Shown here: positions 1 to 9,875 of the stretch, in pieces
Position numbering within the stretch: position 1 is the first letter of the stretch
Layout of the letters: the number at the start of each line of letters is the position of its first letter
DNA from: Epiperipatus broadwayi
Lineage: Eukaryota > Onychophora > Udeonychophora > Euonychophora > Peripatidae
DNA: 64,000 bases
Assembly (NCBI GenBank): GCA_028023455.1
Contig: JAQFVV010006208.1
Location: 6,494,963-6,558,962, forward strand
Direction: 5' to 3'
Notes under the pieces: model-generated
Databases searched by the model: none
Told to the model about the DNA's origin: nothing
What the model saw: the letters and a program-made list of their open reading frames with translations, nothing else
Position numbers and translations under genes: made by a program

Positions 1-1640
1 ACTTTTTTTAAGTAATTTAATCTCTTTACTAACATATAATGCATCATTACCATATGTTAACCCTGCTACTGCAACTCCTTTCCATATAATTCTAGCTACA
101 TCATATTTATTATATGAAAATACTGTTAATTTCTTTATCAATCCCTTTCTTTTCTTTGCTTCATTTATCAATTTTTTCTCCCATTCATCCAAATAATTTT
201 TCTGATTACTTAAAATAATTCCCAATAACTATATCTATTCACCACACTTAACTTAATATCTCCCAATAAAAATTCTACATCTTCTCTTTCCTCAGTATTA
301 ACCATCATTATATTTGATTTTTCTTCACTAAATTTAATCCCCATCTCTTTACCCACCCTTGCACATGTCCTCAACATAACTTCCATATCTTCTCTTTTTT
401 CTGCACACAAAAATATATCATCTGCAAAAAAAAGACCTGACAAAATATATACTTCCTTACTACCTATTAACGGTATCTCTATCCCTCTTCATAATCTTTC
501 TATTGCTCTTTCCATTTCACTCAAATACAACACAAACAAAATAGGTGACATAGGGCATCCTTGCCTTAATCCCATCCCATTTTTAACTTTGGATGAAGCT
601 TTAATAGATATTATTAAGAAATTATATATTCTCTAATTGATATATATAATAATTATTTTCATATAATTTTTTAATAATATCTATTAAAGCTTCATCCATT
701 CCCAAATTTGCTAAACTTATCCATAATCTATTTCTATTTACTCTATCATATGCCTTCTCTATATCTATAAAACTCATATATAACTGTTTATCTGCATTCC
801 TACTCATATCCTTAAGTTGTGTAACTACAAATAAACTATCTCCTATACGCCTATCTAATCTCAAACCTCCTTGCATTTCACCCACTACATTATTCCCTTC
901 CATCCATTTTACAACTTTACTAGCCACCATATACGAGAAAACTTTATATAAAACTGATGCTACCGCTACCGGTCTATAATTATTCAACTTTCTATGATCC
1001 TTACCCTTTCCTTTAAATAATAACCTTACTCTTGTATTATTCCAACTACTTGGAAAAACTCTATTCTGTGCCATTTTATTAAAACTGGATAATAACTTTA
1101 CTTTTGCCCTATATCCTAAATTCATTACCATCTTTGCAGCCCATCCATCTAAACCTCTTGCCTTCCCACTTTTCAATTTCTTCTCTACCTCATTTAGTTC
1201 ATTTTCTGAAAAGCTAATATTCCCATTACTATATTCTTTCATATTTTCTAACATTCTATCATTCACATCTAACATCTTTTTCTATATTCATTACATAACT
1301 ATTTAAGATTCTCTCTAAATCTTCTCTAAAACTACACTCAGTTTCCTCATCATCTAGTAATACTAACTCTCTCTCCCCTACATTTCTCCTTTTAATATAA
1401 TTCCAAAATTTTTTACTTCCATCTCTTCCACTTTTATTAATATCCTCCAACAATTTACTATTCAATTTCATTCTCTCTCTATAAATATCTATTTTAGTCA
1501 ACTTCTTCTTTTCTAAGTACTTTTCCCATTTAGCATTAATATCTTTTTCACTTTCCTTATTTTTAATAGCACACTTATATTCTCTACATGCTTCTTTCCT
1601 TTCTTTTACACTTTTACATCATACAGTAATGCCACCTAGT
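1..1640 (-). pseudogene. LINE-A: decayed non-LTR retrotransposon reverse transcriptase, runs off the left edge
   Basis: Read on the minus strand from about 1501 down to 1, successive frames give reverse transcriptase blocks in the right order: SGKARGLDGW near 1165, NNYRPVAVASVLYKVFSYM near 985, the palm motif FIDIEKAYDRV near 755, GLRQGCPMSPILFVLYLSEM near 550, and the catalytic block FFADDIFLCAEK near 410, then a thumb-like region ending in YGNDALYVSKEIK at the window edge. The D of AYDRV and the DD of FADD are the polymerase metal ligands. The element copies its own RNA into DNA when intact. It is broken: frames shift at about 1260 and 620, and an inverted duplication (591-697) replaces part of the palm. 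No endonuclease part is seen to the right of 1640. It lies antisense to the host gene. The clade is not assigned; the C-terminal part of the same family appears at 16371-17110 and 5185-5580. Confidence 0.88.
591..697. repeat. 37-bp inverted duplication inside LINE-A
   Basis: Positions 591-627 and 661-697 are reverse complements with one mismatch, separated by 33 bp. Both arms encode the same RT peptide (DEALIDIIKKLY) on opposite strands, so one arm is a copied and flipped piece of the RT reading frame, not a transposon end. It explains why RT residues between the palm and GLRQGCPM are missing. Confidence 0.85.
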
Positions 1641-1705
1641 GCAAGCCATAGTAATTAGTGGATGCTAAACTATAAGAAATATTGACTATGTGATGTTTTA
1701 GTGAA
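1621..1705 (-). repeat. Family A ribozyme-element fragment
   Basis: Diverged copy of the end segment of family A (the conserved block with CAGTAATGCC and GCAAGCCATAGTAAT), joined to the GTGATGTTT end motif near 1693. It abuts the right end of LINE-A. No hammerhead core remains. Confidence 0.6.
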
Positions 1706-1764
1706 GAAACATTGTTCATATGATTTCCAGAAGTTGATATCAATTTAACAGCTCTTATTAATAT

Positions 1765-1960
1765 GAACACTGATTATATATATATATGTGAGAGATGATA
1801 ATCTGGACAAACTGATGGGTGCTGGTTCAGCACGAAATACGAATATTGGTGATTATTTATCTTTGCTGCATGGGTGTGGTCATGTGTATCAGTAGTATGC
1901 GATGTGTATGGATAGTTGAATATTGCTTGAAAGTCTGAGTTCAAATCTATATTTAAAACA
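1765..1960 (+). repeat. Family D ribozyme element, partial
   Basis: Plus-strand partial copy of family D, the repeat seen inverted at 8.9, 9.4, 17.9, 20.7, 34.6, 39.6 and 58.8 kb. It carries a hammerhead-like core at 1792-1862 and runs on into the family D end sequence (CATGTGTATCAGTAGTATG near 1875, then GAAAGTCTGAGTTCAAATC near 1930). Confidence 0.75.
1792..1862 (+). ncRNA. Hammerhead ribozyme, family D, core-mutated copy
   Basis: C3 is at 1812. Stem II is the perfect hairpin GUGCUGGUUCAGCAC (1819-1833), followed by GAAA (1834-1837). The outer part of stem I pairs the segments near 1796-1803 and 1851-1861. The core reads CUGAUGG: the essential A9 is G, so this copy is probably inactive. 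Confidence 0.65.
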
Positions 1961-2115
1961 TATTTATGTAAATATTTTGTCTTTATCTACTTTTTGTACT
2001 ATTATTATTATTGCAATAAAACAAATATTTAAAATATATGTTTACTTTATAATACTTTTTTCTCATAAATATAATAAATTCTTTATAAAATAGTTTTTTT
2101 TTCTTTTTACTTTAG

Positions 2116-2278
2116 CTGGCAGAAGTTAGTTTAGAAGAACAATTAACGGATGATGAAAAACGATTTGAATTCATTTATTACCCAGAATACCAAAAACCGT
2201 CAATTGTTTTTCAAGCAAAAACTCCTTATATTAAGCAGGCTTGGATAAAAGAAATGAAGGAATTACTAAGGACGGGAG
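2116..2278 (+). CDS. UNC-89/obscurin-like giant muscle protein, exon 1 of 5 seen (end of PH domain)
   Basis: Open throughout in the frame starting at the first base, 54 codons plus one base (ends in phase 1). A pyrimidine-rich acceptor (TTTTTACTTTAG) precedes it and GGAG|GTAAAA follows. The peptide begins LAEVSLEEQL, has FEFIYYPEYQKPSIVFQAKT, and ends YIKQAWIKEMKELLRTG. The strand followed by an amphipathic helix with a central Trp (AWIKEMKELL) is the signature of the C-terminal strand and helix of a pleckstrin homology domain. In UNC-89/obscurin a RhoGEF (DH-PH) pair lies next to the Ig array at the sarcomere M-band; the Ig exons downstream match that order. Trio/Kalirin (DH-PH, SH3, Ig, kinase) is the main alternative. 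The DH and the rest of PH must lie left of the window. Confidence 0.72.
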
Positions 2279-2835
2279 GTAAAATAATTTGTATTTGACT
2301 TTAATATTTAATATTTTGAATTTTTTAATTGAATTATTTTGAATATTTATAAGATAATTATGATTGATTTAATCACAAAGTTTTATCCAATTAATTCTGG
2401 ATTATCTTTCATTCTTCTTTAATGTAATCTGGAATATGTTATTTTGAAGACAATATAAAGCCAAACGTAGACTTATGTTCTACATGAACAATATTTAGTT
2501 TTAAAATAACTTTATTAGGTTTACTATATACATTGGAGATTATTTACAAGTCTTATTGAAACAAAAGAGATTTCAAGTAGAAAAGCAATAAGATAGATAA
2601 TCATATAATTGAGCAATAATCAATATGTATCTAATGTATATTAATTAGTATATTCAATAGCCAAGTCACAAGGTTGTTGTTAATGAGATCAGATTCCGTG
2701 TAGCTTCAAAAATATCAACTGGTGCATGGGTTTGATCTCTGGTCCTAATGTTATTTAATTTTTTTAGAAAGAGTGATTTAGTATTGTGAGATGTAGGATT
2801 AAAGCTTAGATAGCATTTTACAAAACAGAGTGCAT
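2279..2835 (+). other. Intron sequence, nothing recognised
   Basis: AT-rich sequence at the 5' end of the 15.2-kb intron 2279-17433. No coding block, RNA or repeat family was recognised here. Confidence 0.5.
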
Positions 2836-2935
2836 TGGTGTCGAGAGGTCAGCGACGGCTGCTTTACAAGCAGTTGTCCCGGGTTAACGGGTTCGCTTCC
2901 CGGCTGATGCTATGGCACATGAGAGAAAAAATAAA
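2836..2935 (+). repeat. tRNA-derived SINE
   Basis: tRNA-like head: a D-arm/A-box-like segment (GTCGAGAGGTCAGCG), an anticodon-arm-like hairpin (CTGCTTTACAAGCAG, anticodon position UAC) and a canonical B box GGGTTCGCTTCCC at 2889-2901. It lacks a clean acceptor stem, so it is a SINE and not a tRNA gene. The tail CTATGGCACATGAGAGAAAA is shared, inverted, with the copy at 3590-3725, which defines the family. Confidence 0.75.
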
Positions 2936-3589
2936 TAAATGAATGGGTAATTCTGATACAAGGAAAATGACCACTTTGTTTATGAGGTTGTGGATTGTTA
3001 GTGAGTTTGAATGAATCACGTTAGTGATAAAAGTACAACAAGAAAGAAGTGAGCAATAAATCTACTGTTTCTTTATTTCTATGACAGAGGGCGCATAGAA
3101 ATGAATAATATTCAGTACATTGTTTATATCAGCTTTACACATATAAACTACTTTCCAATTTTGAGAGAAAAAAAAGCAAGATGGATTCTGGACATTTGAA
3201 AAATTTGCATAAATAAATGAATGGGTGGACAGAAAAGTGGATTGATGGTTGGATAATTAATATCACTTTTTAAACAAAGAGAATTTATGTTAAAAATAAA
3301 ATATATTATATATTAAGTCAAATTTACATGTATATATTGATTTACTTTCTTAAATAATGACTATACCAAAAAAATATTAGATTAAGTAACTCCAGAACAA
3401 AAACGAATCTAATAATAATTTAGCAGGCAATCTTTATTTTACTAACTTATTTCATTTTTATTCTTATATATAACAGCTATTATTATTCCAATTATTTTGA
3501 TTAATTATTGGACTTCTAAGATATAAATGCGTAAGTTTTCTGCCCGAAGGCAAGTGGCCTGAAGGTAAGCACTTATATAATATAGCATC

Positions 3590-3725
3590 ATAACCAAGTA
3601 ACAGTACTTGGACTTTTTTTTCTCTCATATGTCATAGCATCGGCCAGAGGCGAACCCACAACCGTCTGCAACCAACTACTTGCTTGCAAGGCGGCTGCGA
3701 TGACCTCTCGGCTAACAACGCTTAA
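3590..3725 (-). repeat. tRNA-derived SINE, second copy, inverted
   Basis: On the minus strand: GCCGAGAGGTCATCGCAGCC (A-box side), an anticodon-arm-like CCTTGCAAG, and a B box (complement of CGAACCC near 3651), then the same CTATGACATATGAGAGAAAA tail as 2836-2935. The head is longer by an insertion between the anticodon arm and the B box. Confidence 0.72.
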
Positions 3726-3729
3726 CACT

Positions 3730-4615
3730 TGGACATTATTGGGGATACTTTCATTAATAATTGGCATTTCTTTAAAAAGAAGTTTAAACATAATTCTATG
3801 AAGCTACATAGTGAGTTTTAAGAAGACTTTTATATTAGAATACATAACAATCTTAGTCAAAACTATTAACAAATTTTTAGAAGTATTTTATATTATTAAG
3901 ATATACATTATAATGGAATTTTGATTTTTCCCTTCGTTTGTATTAGTAATTCAAATTTGCAAGTATTTGTTAAAATCAATATTATTCGTAAAGAAAATTA
4001 CCTTAATTATTATTGTCTTCAAATTATATATTTTTCATCCAGATGATTGTGTAATTATGACTATATATATATGTAATAATTTTTTTATTCATTTATGAAT
4101 ATTTGTTTATTATTATTTTTATGCTATTCTCAATAAAGCAACAGTGTCTCCATCTATATTACTAACTATTGCTTATTTGTTATTGAGTTTAGGTCCTGCA
4201 TGGCTTAGTGTTAGTGGTAGAATTGAGAGCTGCAGGCTTATGTATCACAATGTCAGTTTCAATACTCAAATGTCATATGACCTCCAATGAAAACCATTAT
4301 TCAATTATTTATTTATTTTCAGTACTTAGGAAATTGACTGGGATGAAGATAAAAGAATCAGTATAGTGTAGACTGGTATAGAAATTTAGACAACAATCAG
4401 AATATTATTTCATATTTTCTCAACAGAAAATTTTTCATCTTATTTTACTCAAATTATTATTAAAATATTTAAATAAACTATAATTATTATTTAATTAGAA
4501 TAAAAGTTACAGCAGATTTACTGTGTCTGATAATCAATGCTTCAAATAGTTTAGCGATCAAACTCTTTCACACTTAAGCCAATAAACATCACATGACAAA
4601 CACTTCTTATGCTTG
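3730..4615. other. Intron sequence, nothing recognised
   Basis: AT-rich, without a recognisable coding block or repeat family apart from short AT microsatellites (near 4060). Confidence 0.4.
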
Positions 4616-4619
4616 TGTA

Positions 4620-4890
4620 TAACTGTTTTAAAATAGGCAAAACTCACTATACGTATTGCCACACACAGCAAGCTAGAGTAATCAATGGATGCCAGAAGGC
4701 TTGTGCATAAAATCCCCATCTAGTGCTATCAGATCCAAGTCTCCTCACTGACGAAGGCCACAAGCCAGAAACTAGTCTGGGGATATTGGATGAGTAGGCA
4801 CTAGATGGGGATTTTATGCACAAGCCTTCTGGCATCCATTGATTACTCTAGCTTGCTGTGTGTGGCAATACGTATAGTGAGTTTTGTCTC
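4620..4890 (+). repeat. Family A foldback element with one hammerhead at its centre
   Basis: About 100 bp at each end are near-perfect reverse complements (from GGCAAAACTCACTATACG near 4638 and TATAGTGAGTTTTGTC near 4875 inward to ATCCCCATCTAGTGC / CACTAGATGGGGAT). The roughly 60 bp between the arms are a complete hammerhead unit on the plus strand (4733-4791). The structure looks like a head-to-head dimer whose left unit lost its ribozyme. Confidence 0.85.
4733..4791 (+). ncRNA. Hammerhead ribozyme, family A
   Basis: C3 is at 4748, core CUGACGA. Stem II is GGC:GCC with loop CACAA. GAAA follows, then the self-complementary ACUAGU as a minimal stem III, then C17 at 4777 (GUC cleavage site). 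Inner stem I pairs UCCUCA with UGGGGA (one G-U); outer stem I pairs AUCCAA (4733-4738) with UUGGAU (4786-4791). The pair next to A9 in stem II is A-A, not the usual G-C, which may weaken activity. Confidence 0.75.
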
Positions 4891-5184
4891 TCTCGCACTT
4901 TTAAATAAATAATAAGAATTTATATATGTGAATGACTCATCAAATTATTACGCAAGGTTAAGAAATTTTGAACCAGTCTCTGTGAAATAAATATATTAGA
5001 GTTCATATTTCAAATAGCCAGTCCTAAAAAGTACCTCTTCGAAATTGTATGCAATTATATTATATCTTATATATTAAGATATGAACTAATTCAAACAAAG
5101 AGCGTGAAATGTTTGGATTGGCTATTTTGAAATACAGACTCTAAATATTTTATAGAGGGTGCTGTTTCATATTTTAACCATTGG

Positions 5185-5580
5185 GTGTGAATTAATTTAT
5201 GGTAATAACAAGGAAAGTAGTTTACTGTCCAAGGCTCGAACAGGATCGTAAGCAACAAGGGAATATACACATAAATGGAAAAATGTGGGTGATTTAGTCT
5301 GCAAGTTATAGAAAATATTAGGCATCTGTTAATTGAATGTAAATGCTTACAAGAAGAAAGGGTACAAATAATGAAATTATGGGAGAATAAATATAAATAA
5401 AGTGATTATACAGAAAGTGGGTTCTTGGTTTTTATGCTGTGTTTGGAAAAAATAAGGGGGATTTAAATATAAAGGCCATAGAGTGAACAAAGATAATGGT
5501 GTGGAAATGGGATGGAACAGGATAGAGAAAAATATGGGAAAAACTTAGAGTGGGGAATGGAAAGGGAAGGTAAGGTAAGG
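5185..5580 (+). pseudogene. LINE-A C-terminal fragment
   Basis: Degraded plus-strand copy of the segment better preserved at 16735-17110: conserved stretches encode DLVCKL..., IRHLLIECKCLQEERVQIMKLW and SGYTESGFLVF in shifting frames. The Cys/His spacing (CKC after H) is the zinc-knuckle-like tail that follows the reverse transcriptase in many LINEs. Stop codons and frameshifts are frequent. Confidence 0.65.
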
Positions 5581-5589
5581 TGAACTAAT

Positions 5590-5665
5590 AGGTCTCTCTG
5601 GCATAGTGGCTGAGAGATTCCTGACTCTGAGAAAGCAGAAGCCACTGTGACGCATGTGTGGTGAT
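5590..5665 (+). repeat. tRNA-like segment after the LINE-A fragment
   Basis: TCTCTGGCATAGTGGCTGAG resembles a tRNA D-arm with A box, followed by AGATTCCTGACTC. The same segment follows the LINE-A C-terminal copy at 17130-17190 and occurs inverted near 15345-15385. It may be part of the LINE-A 3' end or of a SINE that uses it; no B box was seen with confidence. Confidence 0.4.
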
Positions 5666-5669
5666 TTGA

Positions 5670-6340
5670 TATTTGAATATTTATTTCAGTATAGTGTTGA
5701 GAACTGAAAATATTTTCATCTGATATACTACGTAAATTGATATGTAGGTTTAATAGACTTTTTTTTTTCTTTGCAATATAATTTTTAAAATATTTTCTTG
5801 TTAACACAAACTTAAATTTTATTATTTAGTGTAATTGTGTTTAATTATTTATGTAAAAAAGTACAATCAACCCATTGTAAAATTTTAGTCACAAATTTTT
5901 AAGAGATGGAAAATATTCTTTGCAATAGAATAAAGGGGCATCTTTTGTAATGCATGTTGTAATACTGTATGATTCATAATTTGGCATGCAGTGTTAACCT
6001 TTTTATCTAAATTCAGAAAGAATTTGTATAAACAATCTTAGTAATGTAATTTTATTTATAAATAATATAGTATATTTAGCCATCACTTGTAATTTATAAA
6101 GAGTTTTTTAAAAAAACTAAAATTAAATGCTAAAGATCATAACGTTTTTTAAGCATACTTGAAGTTATTATTTATTTATTTTTTTGTGCAAGGAAAAGAA
6201 ATGGTGGTCATGTGATATTTTATTTTTATTTCTTTTGCAAGAAATGTGCTATTGGTTAATGTGCCAAAGAATTATAAGTGGGTTTAAAGAATTTAATAAC
6301 AAAAATTATTAAGAAGTTAGTGATTCATTTATGAGGATAT
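5670..6340. other. Intron sequence, nothing recognised
   Basis: AT-rich, no recognised gene or repeat family. Confidence 0.4.
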
Positions 6341-6373
6341 TTGTATTTATATATTGGACTATTTCCATCATCT

Positions 6374-6762
6374 AATATAAATATTATACGTAGAGCTTGC
6401 AAAATAAGCTCTTAACAAGCTTTGAGAATATCCTCAACCCCAGACCGGTTTCTGCTTCTGGCATCGTCAGTGAGGTGCCAGGATATTCAAGCATTAAATT
6501 AAAAATATTAGGACAAGCCCAGCACTTTATCTAATGAATAACTATTGAGAAAAAAATCTGAAACTTTCAGACATCCATATGTCTAAAAATCCAGCTATTT
6601 AACTCAAATAGTCATATAGGACTGAACTAAGTTCAGATACACCATATATTAATAGCTTTAGCAATATAAAATCACCAAAACCTTAATAGCTAAAAATAAA
6701 ATAATAATAATAATAAATCAAGTTATAAGTCACATGACCTTTTTTTAAAAAATATAAATATT
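6374..6762 (-). mobile_element. Family B ribozyme element (365 bp) with 12-bp target duplication
   Basis: The inserted unit is 6386-6750. The same 12 bases AATATAAATATT lie at 6374-6385 and 6751-6762, and the empty-site relative at 54474-54500 lacks the unit. It reads on the minus strand, starting near the GTCATGTGAC motif and ending in AAGAGCTTATTTTGC and AGCTC. It contains one full hammerhead (6426-6488). The length agrees with the 383-bp repeat period at 27.6-28.4 kb. Confidence 0.88.
6426..6488 (-). ncRNA. Hammerhead ribozyme, family B
   Basis: On the minus strand: core CUGACGA, stem II UGC:GCA with loop CAGAA, GAAA, minimal self-complementary stem III ACCGGU, then C17 (GUC site). Inner stem I pairs ACCUCA with UGGGGU; outer stem I pairs GAAUAUCC-type ends at 6426-6433 and 6481-6488 (8 bp). 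All core positions fit the consensus. Confidence 0.82.
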
Positions 6763-6896
6763 GAATGTCTATAGAAAAAATTAACTTTATTTAAATATTC
6801 CAAATACATTCAACTATTAGTAATAGCACACAGGTTAGTATATGCACAACATTTTGAGAAGTATTGTTGTTGGCCTGACCAGTGACAGTACTAACA

Positions 6897-6978
6897 TGGG
6901 AATCGAATCTGGAGTCTTAGATTCTTGAATATTGAATTTTAAGGTCACACTCTAGCCAACTGAGCCATCTTGCCAACC
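6897..6978 (-). repeat. tRNA-like head inside family H
   Basis: Minus strand: GGTTGGCAAGATGGCTCAGT (A box) and a B box GGTTC/GATTCCCATG-like segment (complement at 6897-6907), separated by a long variable region with a TTAA at the anticodon position, as in a Leu-type tRNA. A second copy is at 54634-54724. It shows H carries a tRNA-derived promoter-like module. Confidence 0.6.
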
Positions 6979-7074
6979 ACTCAATTGGGTAGAAAGTTGC
7001 CTTAAAATTCAATATTCAAGAATCTAAATGTCCACTTTGATTCCTGTACTAGTACTGTCACTGCTCATGACTAC

Positions 7075-7112
7075 CTGAAGAAGAGGGGGGGGGATAAGAC
7101 CTCTTGAAACAT
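7075..7112 (+). ncRNA. Hammerhead-like core, family H
   Basis: CUGAAGA at 7075-7081, stem II AGAGG (7082-7086) with CCUCU (7100-7104) around a G-rich loop, then GAAAC from 7106. No convincing stem I or UH site was found, so this is only hammerhead-like. Confidence 0.4.
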
Positions 7113-7242
7113 TGTGCATATGCTAATCTGTGTGCTATTCCTAACAGTTGAATGTATTTGGAATATTTAAATAAAATTAAACTTTTCTAAAGACATTCAA
7201 TACTTATATTAGATTATAGAAATAGTCCAATATAAAAATACA

Positions 7243-7830
7243 ACTAAAACATCATCATCACATGATCACCATTTCTTATGCTTGCTTATAACTGTTATTA
7301 AAACAGGCAAAACTCTCTATACATATTGCCACTCAGTGCAAGCCAGAGTAATCAATGGATTCCAGAAGGCTTGTGCATAAAATCCCCCATCTAGTGCCTA
7401 CTCATCCAATAAGAAATGGTGATCATGTGATGTTTATTGGCTTAAAACCAATCCTGCCTAATAGGATAATGGTGGCTATGGTTATTAAAGAATAGGTACT
7501 GAACTGAGTTCAGATCTGTATGACTATATAGGCTAATGAGCTTGGACCGAAAATATTATAATGCTTTTAAGTTAAAACTCATAGTTTTGTAGTTAAGTAG
7601 AGATAAAAGATGGCTGCTGCAGAGTTGCATTAGATCCTAAGATTTATGTGCAGTGCTCTCAGATCCAAGGCTCCTCACTGATGAAGGCCACAAGCCAGAA
7701 ACTAGTCTGGGGATATTGGATGAGTAGGCATTAGATGGGGATCTTATTTACAAGCCTTCTGGCATCCATTGATTACTCTGGCTAGCACTGAGTGGCAATA
7801 TGTATAGAGAGTTTTGCCTGTTTTAAAACA
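7243..7830 (+). mobile_element. Family A ribozyme element, foldback form, inserted in family H
   Basis: 7243-7410 is an inverted end segment; 7411-7830 is a full plus-strand unit that starts AAGAAATGGTGATCATGTG, passes a conserved GAACTGAGTTCAGATC block, holds a complete hammerhead (7663-7721) and ends in AGAGTTTTGCCTGTTTT. The flanking AAAACATCATC / AAAACACCATC (7247 and 7825) are probable target duplications with one mismatch, because family H at 54980 has only one copy. Confidence 0.85.
7663..7721 (+). ncRNA. Hammerhead ribozyme, family A, all core positions intact
   Basis: C3 at 7678, CUGAUGA 7678-7684, stem II GGC:GCC with loop CACAA, GAAA 7698-7701, ACUAGU stem III, C17 at 7707 (GUC). 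Inner stem I UCCUCA:UGGGGA; outer stem I AUCCAA (7663-7668):UUGGAU (7716-7721). Same-sense as the host gene, in its 15-kb intron. Confidence 0.8.
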
Positions 7831-7869
7831 CCATCATCACAAACCTTCAGGAAAACACTAAGTATGAGG

Positions 7870-8510
7870 ATAAATTGTATCAAAATAAATTAAAAAGAAT
7901 ACCCCCCCCCAAAAAAAAAAAAACCCACAAAAACTGAACATATTTATTAATTTGCACAACAGAAATAAATCAGTTATAAAATACTAAATAGGCTTTTTTA
8001 AGTGAGAATAGATTTTTGAAATATTTCACTATCAAAAAATACTGTGTTACGCAAATCTTTTTTATTCGTAATAAATAAATGTGCTTGACTGTATTATATA
8101 ACCAATGAAATATTTAGATTTATAGTGCATTCCTCCAAATGCTGGCTATTATATATTTGTTTATGTGAGAGAAAGTTAAGATTGTCATGATCTTACAGGC
8201 TTTTTAATATATATATATGTGTGTGTGAATAGCGATATAAACATGTATTTAAATATTTATTTTAGGCAGAATAAAATATAGTCAGTTAAATATATAAATT
8301 TATTGGAAACATTATATGAGTGTGTATATATATATATATTGAAACTATATAGAAAGGAAAAGCCAGTTGTGACATTGCGACTTCGGTTGAGATTATGTGT
8401 TGATATTGCGGAAGAAGTGAGACTATCCTCATTTGACTTACAATTTACTATGAATTCAAATTTTTATATTTCCATACTTTAATAATAGATTCATGTTTAC
8501 TAAAATAGTA
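7870..8510. other. Intron sequence with simple repeats
   Basis: Holds a C-run followed by an A-run near 7903-7924 and a TA/TG microsatellite near 8207-8230. Nothing else recognised. Confidence 0.4.
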
Positions 8511-8517
8511 AATACAT

Positions 8518-8634
8518 TTCTGGCATCCATTGATTACTCTGGCTTGCACTGAGTGGCAATATGTATAGAGAGTTTTGCCTATTTTAATAACAGTTATAAG
8601 CAAGCATAGGAAATGGTGATCATGTGATGTTTAT
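8518..8634 (+). repeat. Family A end fragment
   Basis: Starts CTGGCATCCATTGATTACTC and runs through GAGAGTTTTGCCTATTTTAA to GGTGATCATGTGATGTTT. It is the right-hand end of family A without the ribozyme. Confidence 0.75.
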
Positions 8635-8874
8635 TCAATGATATATGTATTCTTAGTCTTATTCTATTTTATTAGTAAATTTTTTTGCAAATATATTGTT
8701 TCGTACTACAAGAACTAATTAAAAGTAACTCAATTTATGTTTTTAAAATATAATGAGAAATTTTAAATATAAAGTTGATTCCTGATTTACCTCAGGGTTT
8801 TATAAATTAAGAAAATAAATGCATGGATATAAAGTGTGGTAATGTATTTTAGAATAAGACAATGTAAAAAGACT

Positions 8875-9700
8875 ATATATAAGGGATTCAAACTCAGACT
8901 TTCACATGACCGTCAACTCTCTATGCCATCTCATTGCTGACACACCTGATCACACACATGTTAAAAAGATAAATAATCACCAATATGCATATGCAAAACT
9001 AGCAATCATCAGTTGGTCCAGATTACTGTCTCCACACATATATACAATCAGTGCTCAGCTTTATATTAAGATAGCCAATCTTCATACTTTAATGGACAGA
9101 CTTCAAACTACTCCAACCCTCAACACTTCAGCCATCCATTTCATTGAAAATTTGAAGGTGAAATGCTCAAAACCCACCTTAGTGCCAACTTTCTCATTCT
9201 ACCCATGTTGACCACAAGTCACTCTGACCCCTCATGTACAGGACATAACCCATTTACATACATATATGAGGGATGGGCAGACCTTAAAGCATTATATTTT
9301 TAAAATTATGTATTTTTCTATGGTACAGGCTTTTTCATATCTGCACTTCTATATTTAATATATAGGGGATTTGAACTCAGACTTTCATATGACCCTCAAC
9401 TCTTCATGCCATCTCATATTGCTGACCCACCTGATTACACACATGTTGACAAGATAAATAATCACCAATATATGTATGTCATGCTTAACCAGCCCTCATC
9501 AGTTGATCCAGATTACCATCTCCACACATATATACAGTCAGTGCTCAGCTTTATATTAAGGTAGCCAATCTTCATACTTTAATGGGCAGGCTTCAAGCTA
9601 CTCCAACCCACAACTCTTCAGCCATCCATTTCATTGAAAATCTGATGATGGAGGGTTCAAATCCCACATTAGTGCAAATACTTTATGTACATCATCTTGT
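8875..9700 (-). repeat. Family D head-to-tail dimer
   Basis: Two minus-strand copies, about 8885-9240 and 9361-9700, repeat with a period of about 483-490 bp (AACTCAGACTTTCA at 8891 and 9374; the CATCAG complement of the core at 9007 and 9497). Both cores are decayed: the first has lost the GAAA box and the second reads GACA. Head-to-tail repetition is expected for elements amplified through multimeric or circular RNA. Confidence 0.75.
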
Positions 9701-9875
9701 CCAACACTTTTATATTTCAGATAGTATCAATACAATAATGATTTTTTAAAATCTATACATATTATGTGTAATCTAATATCTCAGATATGACCATTTTTAT
9801 ATCACGAATATACAGTAAAGATGCTTTTTTAGTAAAGACAAAAGAGGAATATTAAAAATTAACAATTGTTTTATT

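Larger units (their letters stand above)
6345..7865. mobile_element. Family H element, interrupted by a family B and a family A insertion
   Basis: The intact relative at 54448-55013 shows what the parent looked like. Here the left end (TTGGACTATTTCCATCATC, 6355 onward) is cut at 6386 by a 365-bp family B unit, resumes at 6763, and its right end (AATAGTCCAATATAAA near 7230) is cut near 7248 by a family A element before closing with CATCATCACAAACCTTCAGG near 7833-7852. H has terminal inverted repeats and holds a minus-strand tRNA-like head (6897-6978) and a hammerhead-like core (7075-7110). Confidence 0.8.

Noticed and set aside
2836-2935. Functional tRNA gene
   Set aside because: No acceptor-stem pairing and it shares a non-tRNA tail with the copy at 3590-3725, so it is a SINE.
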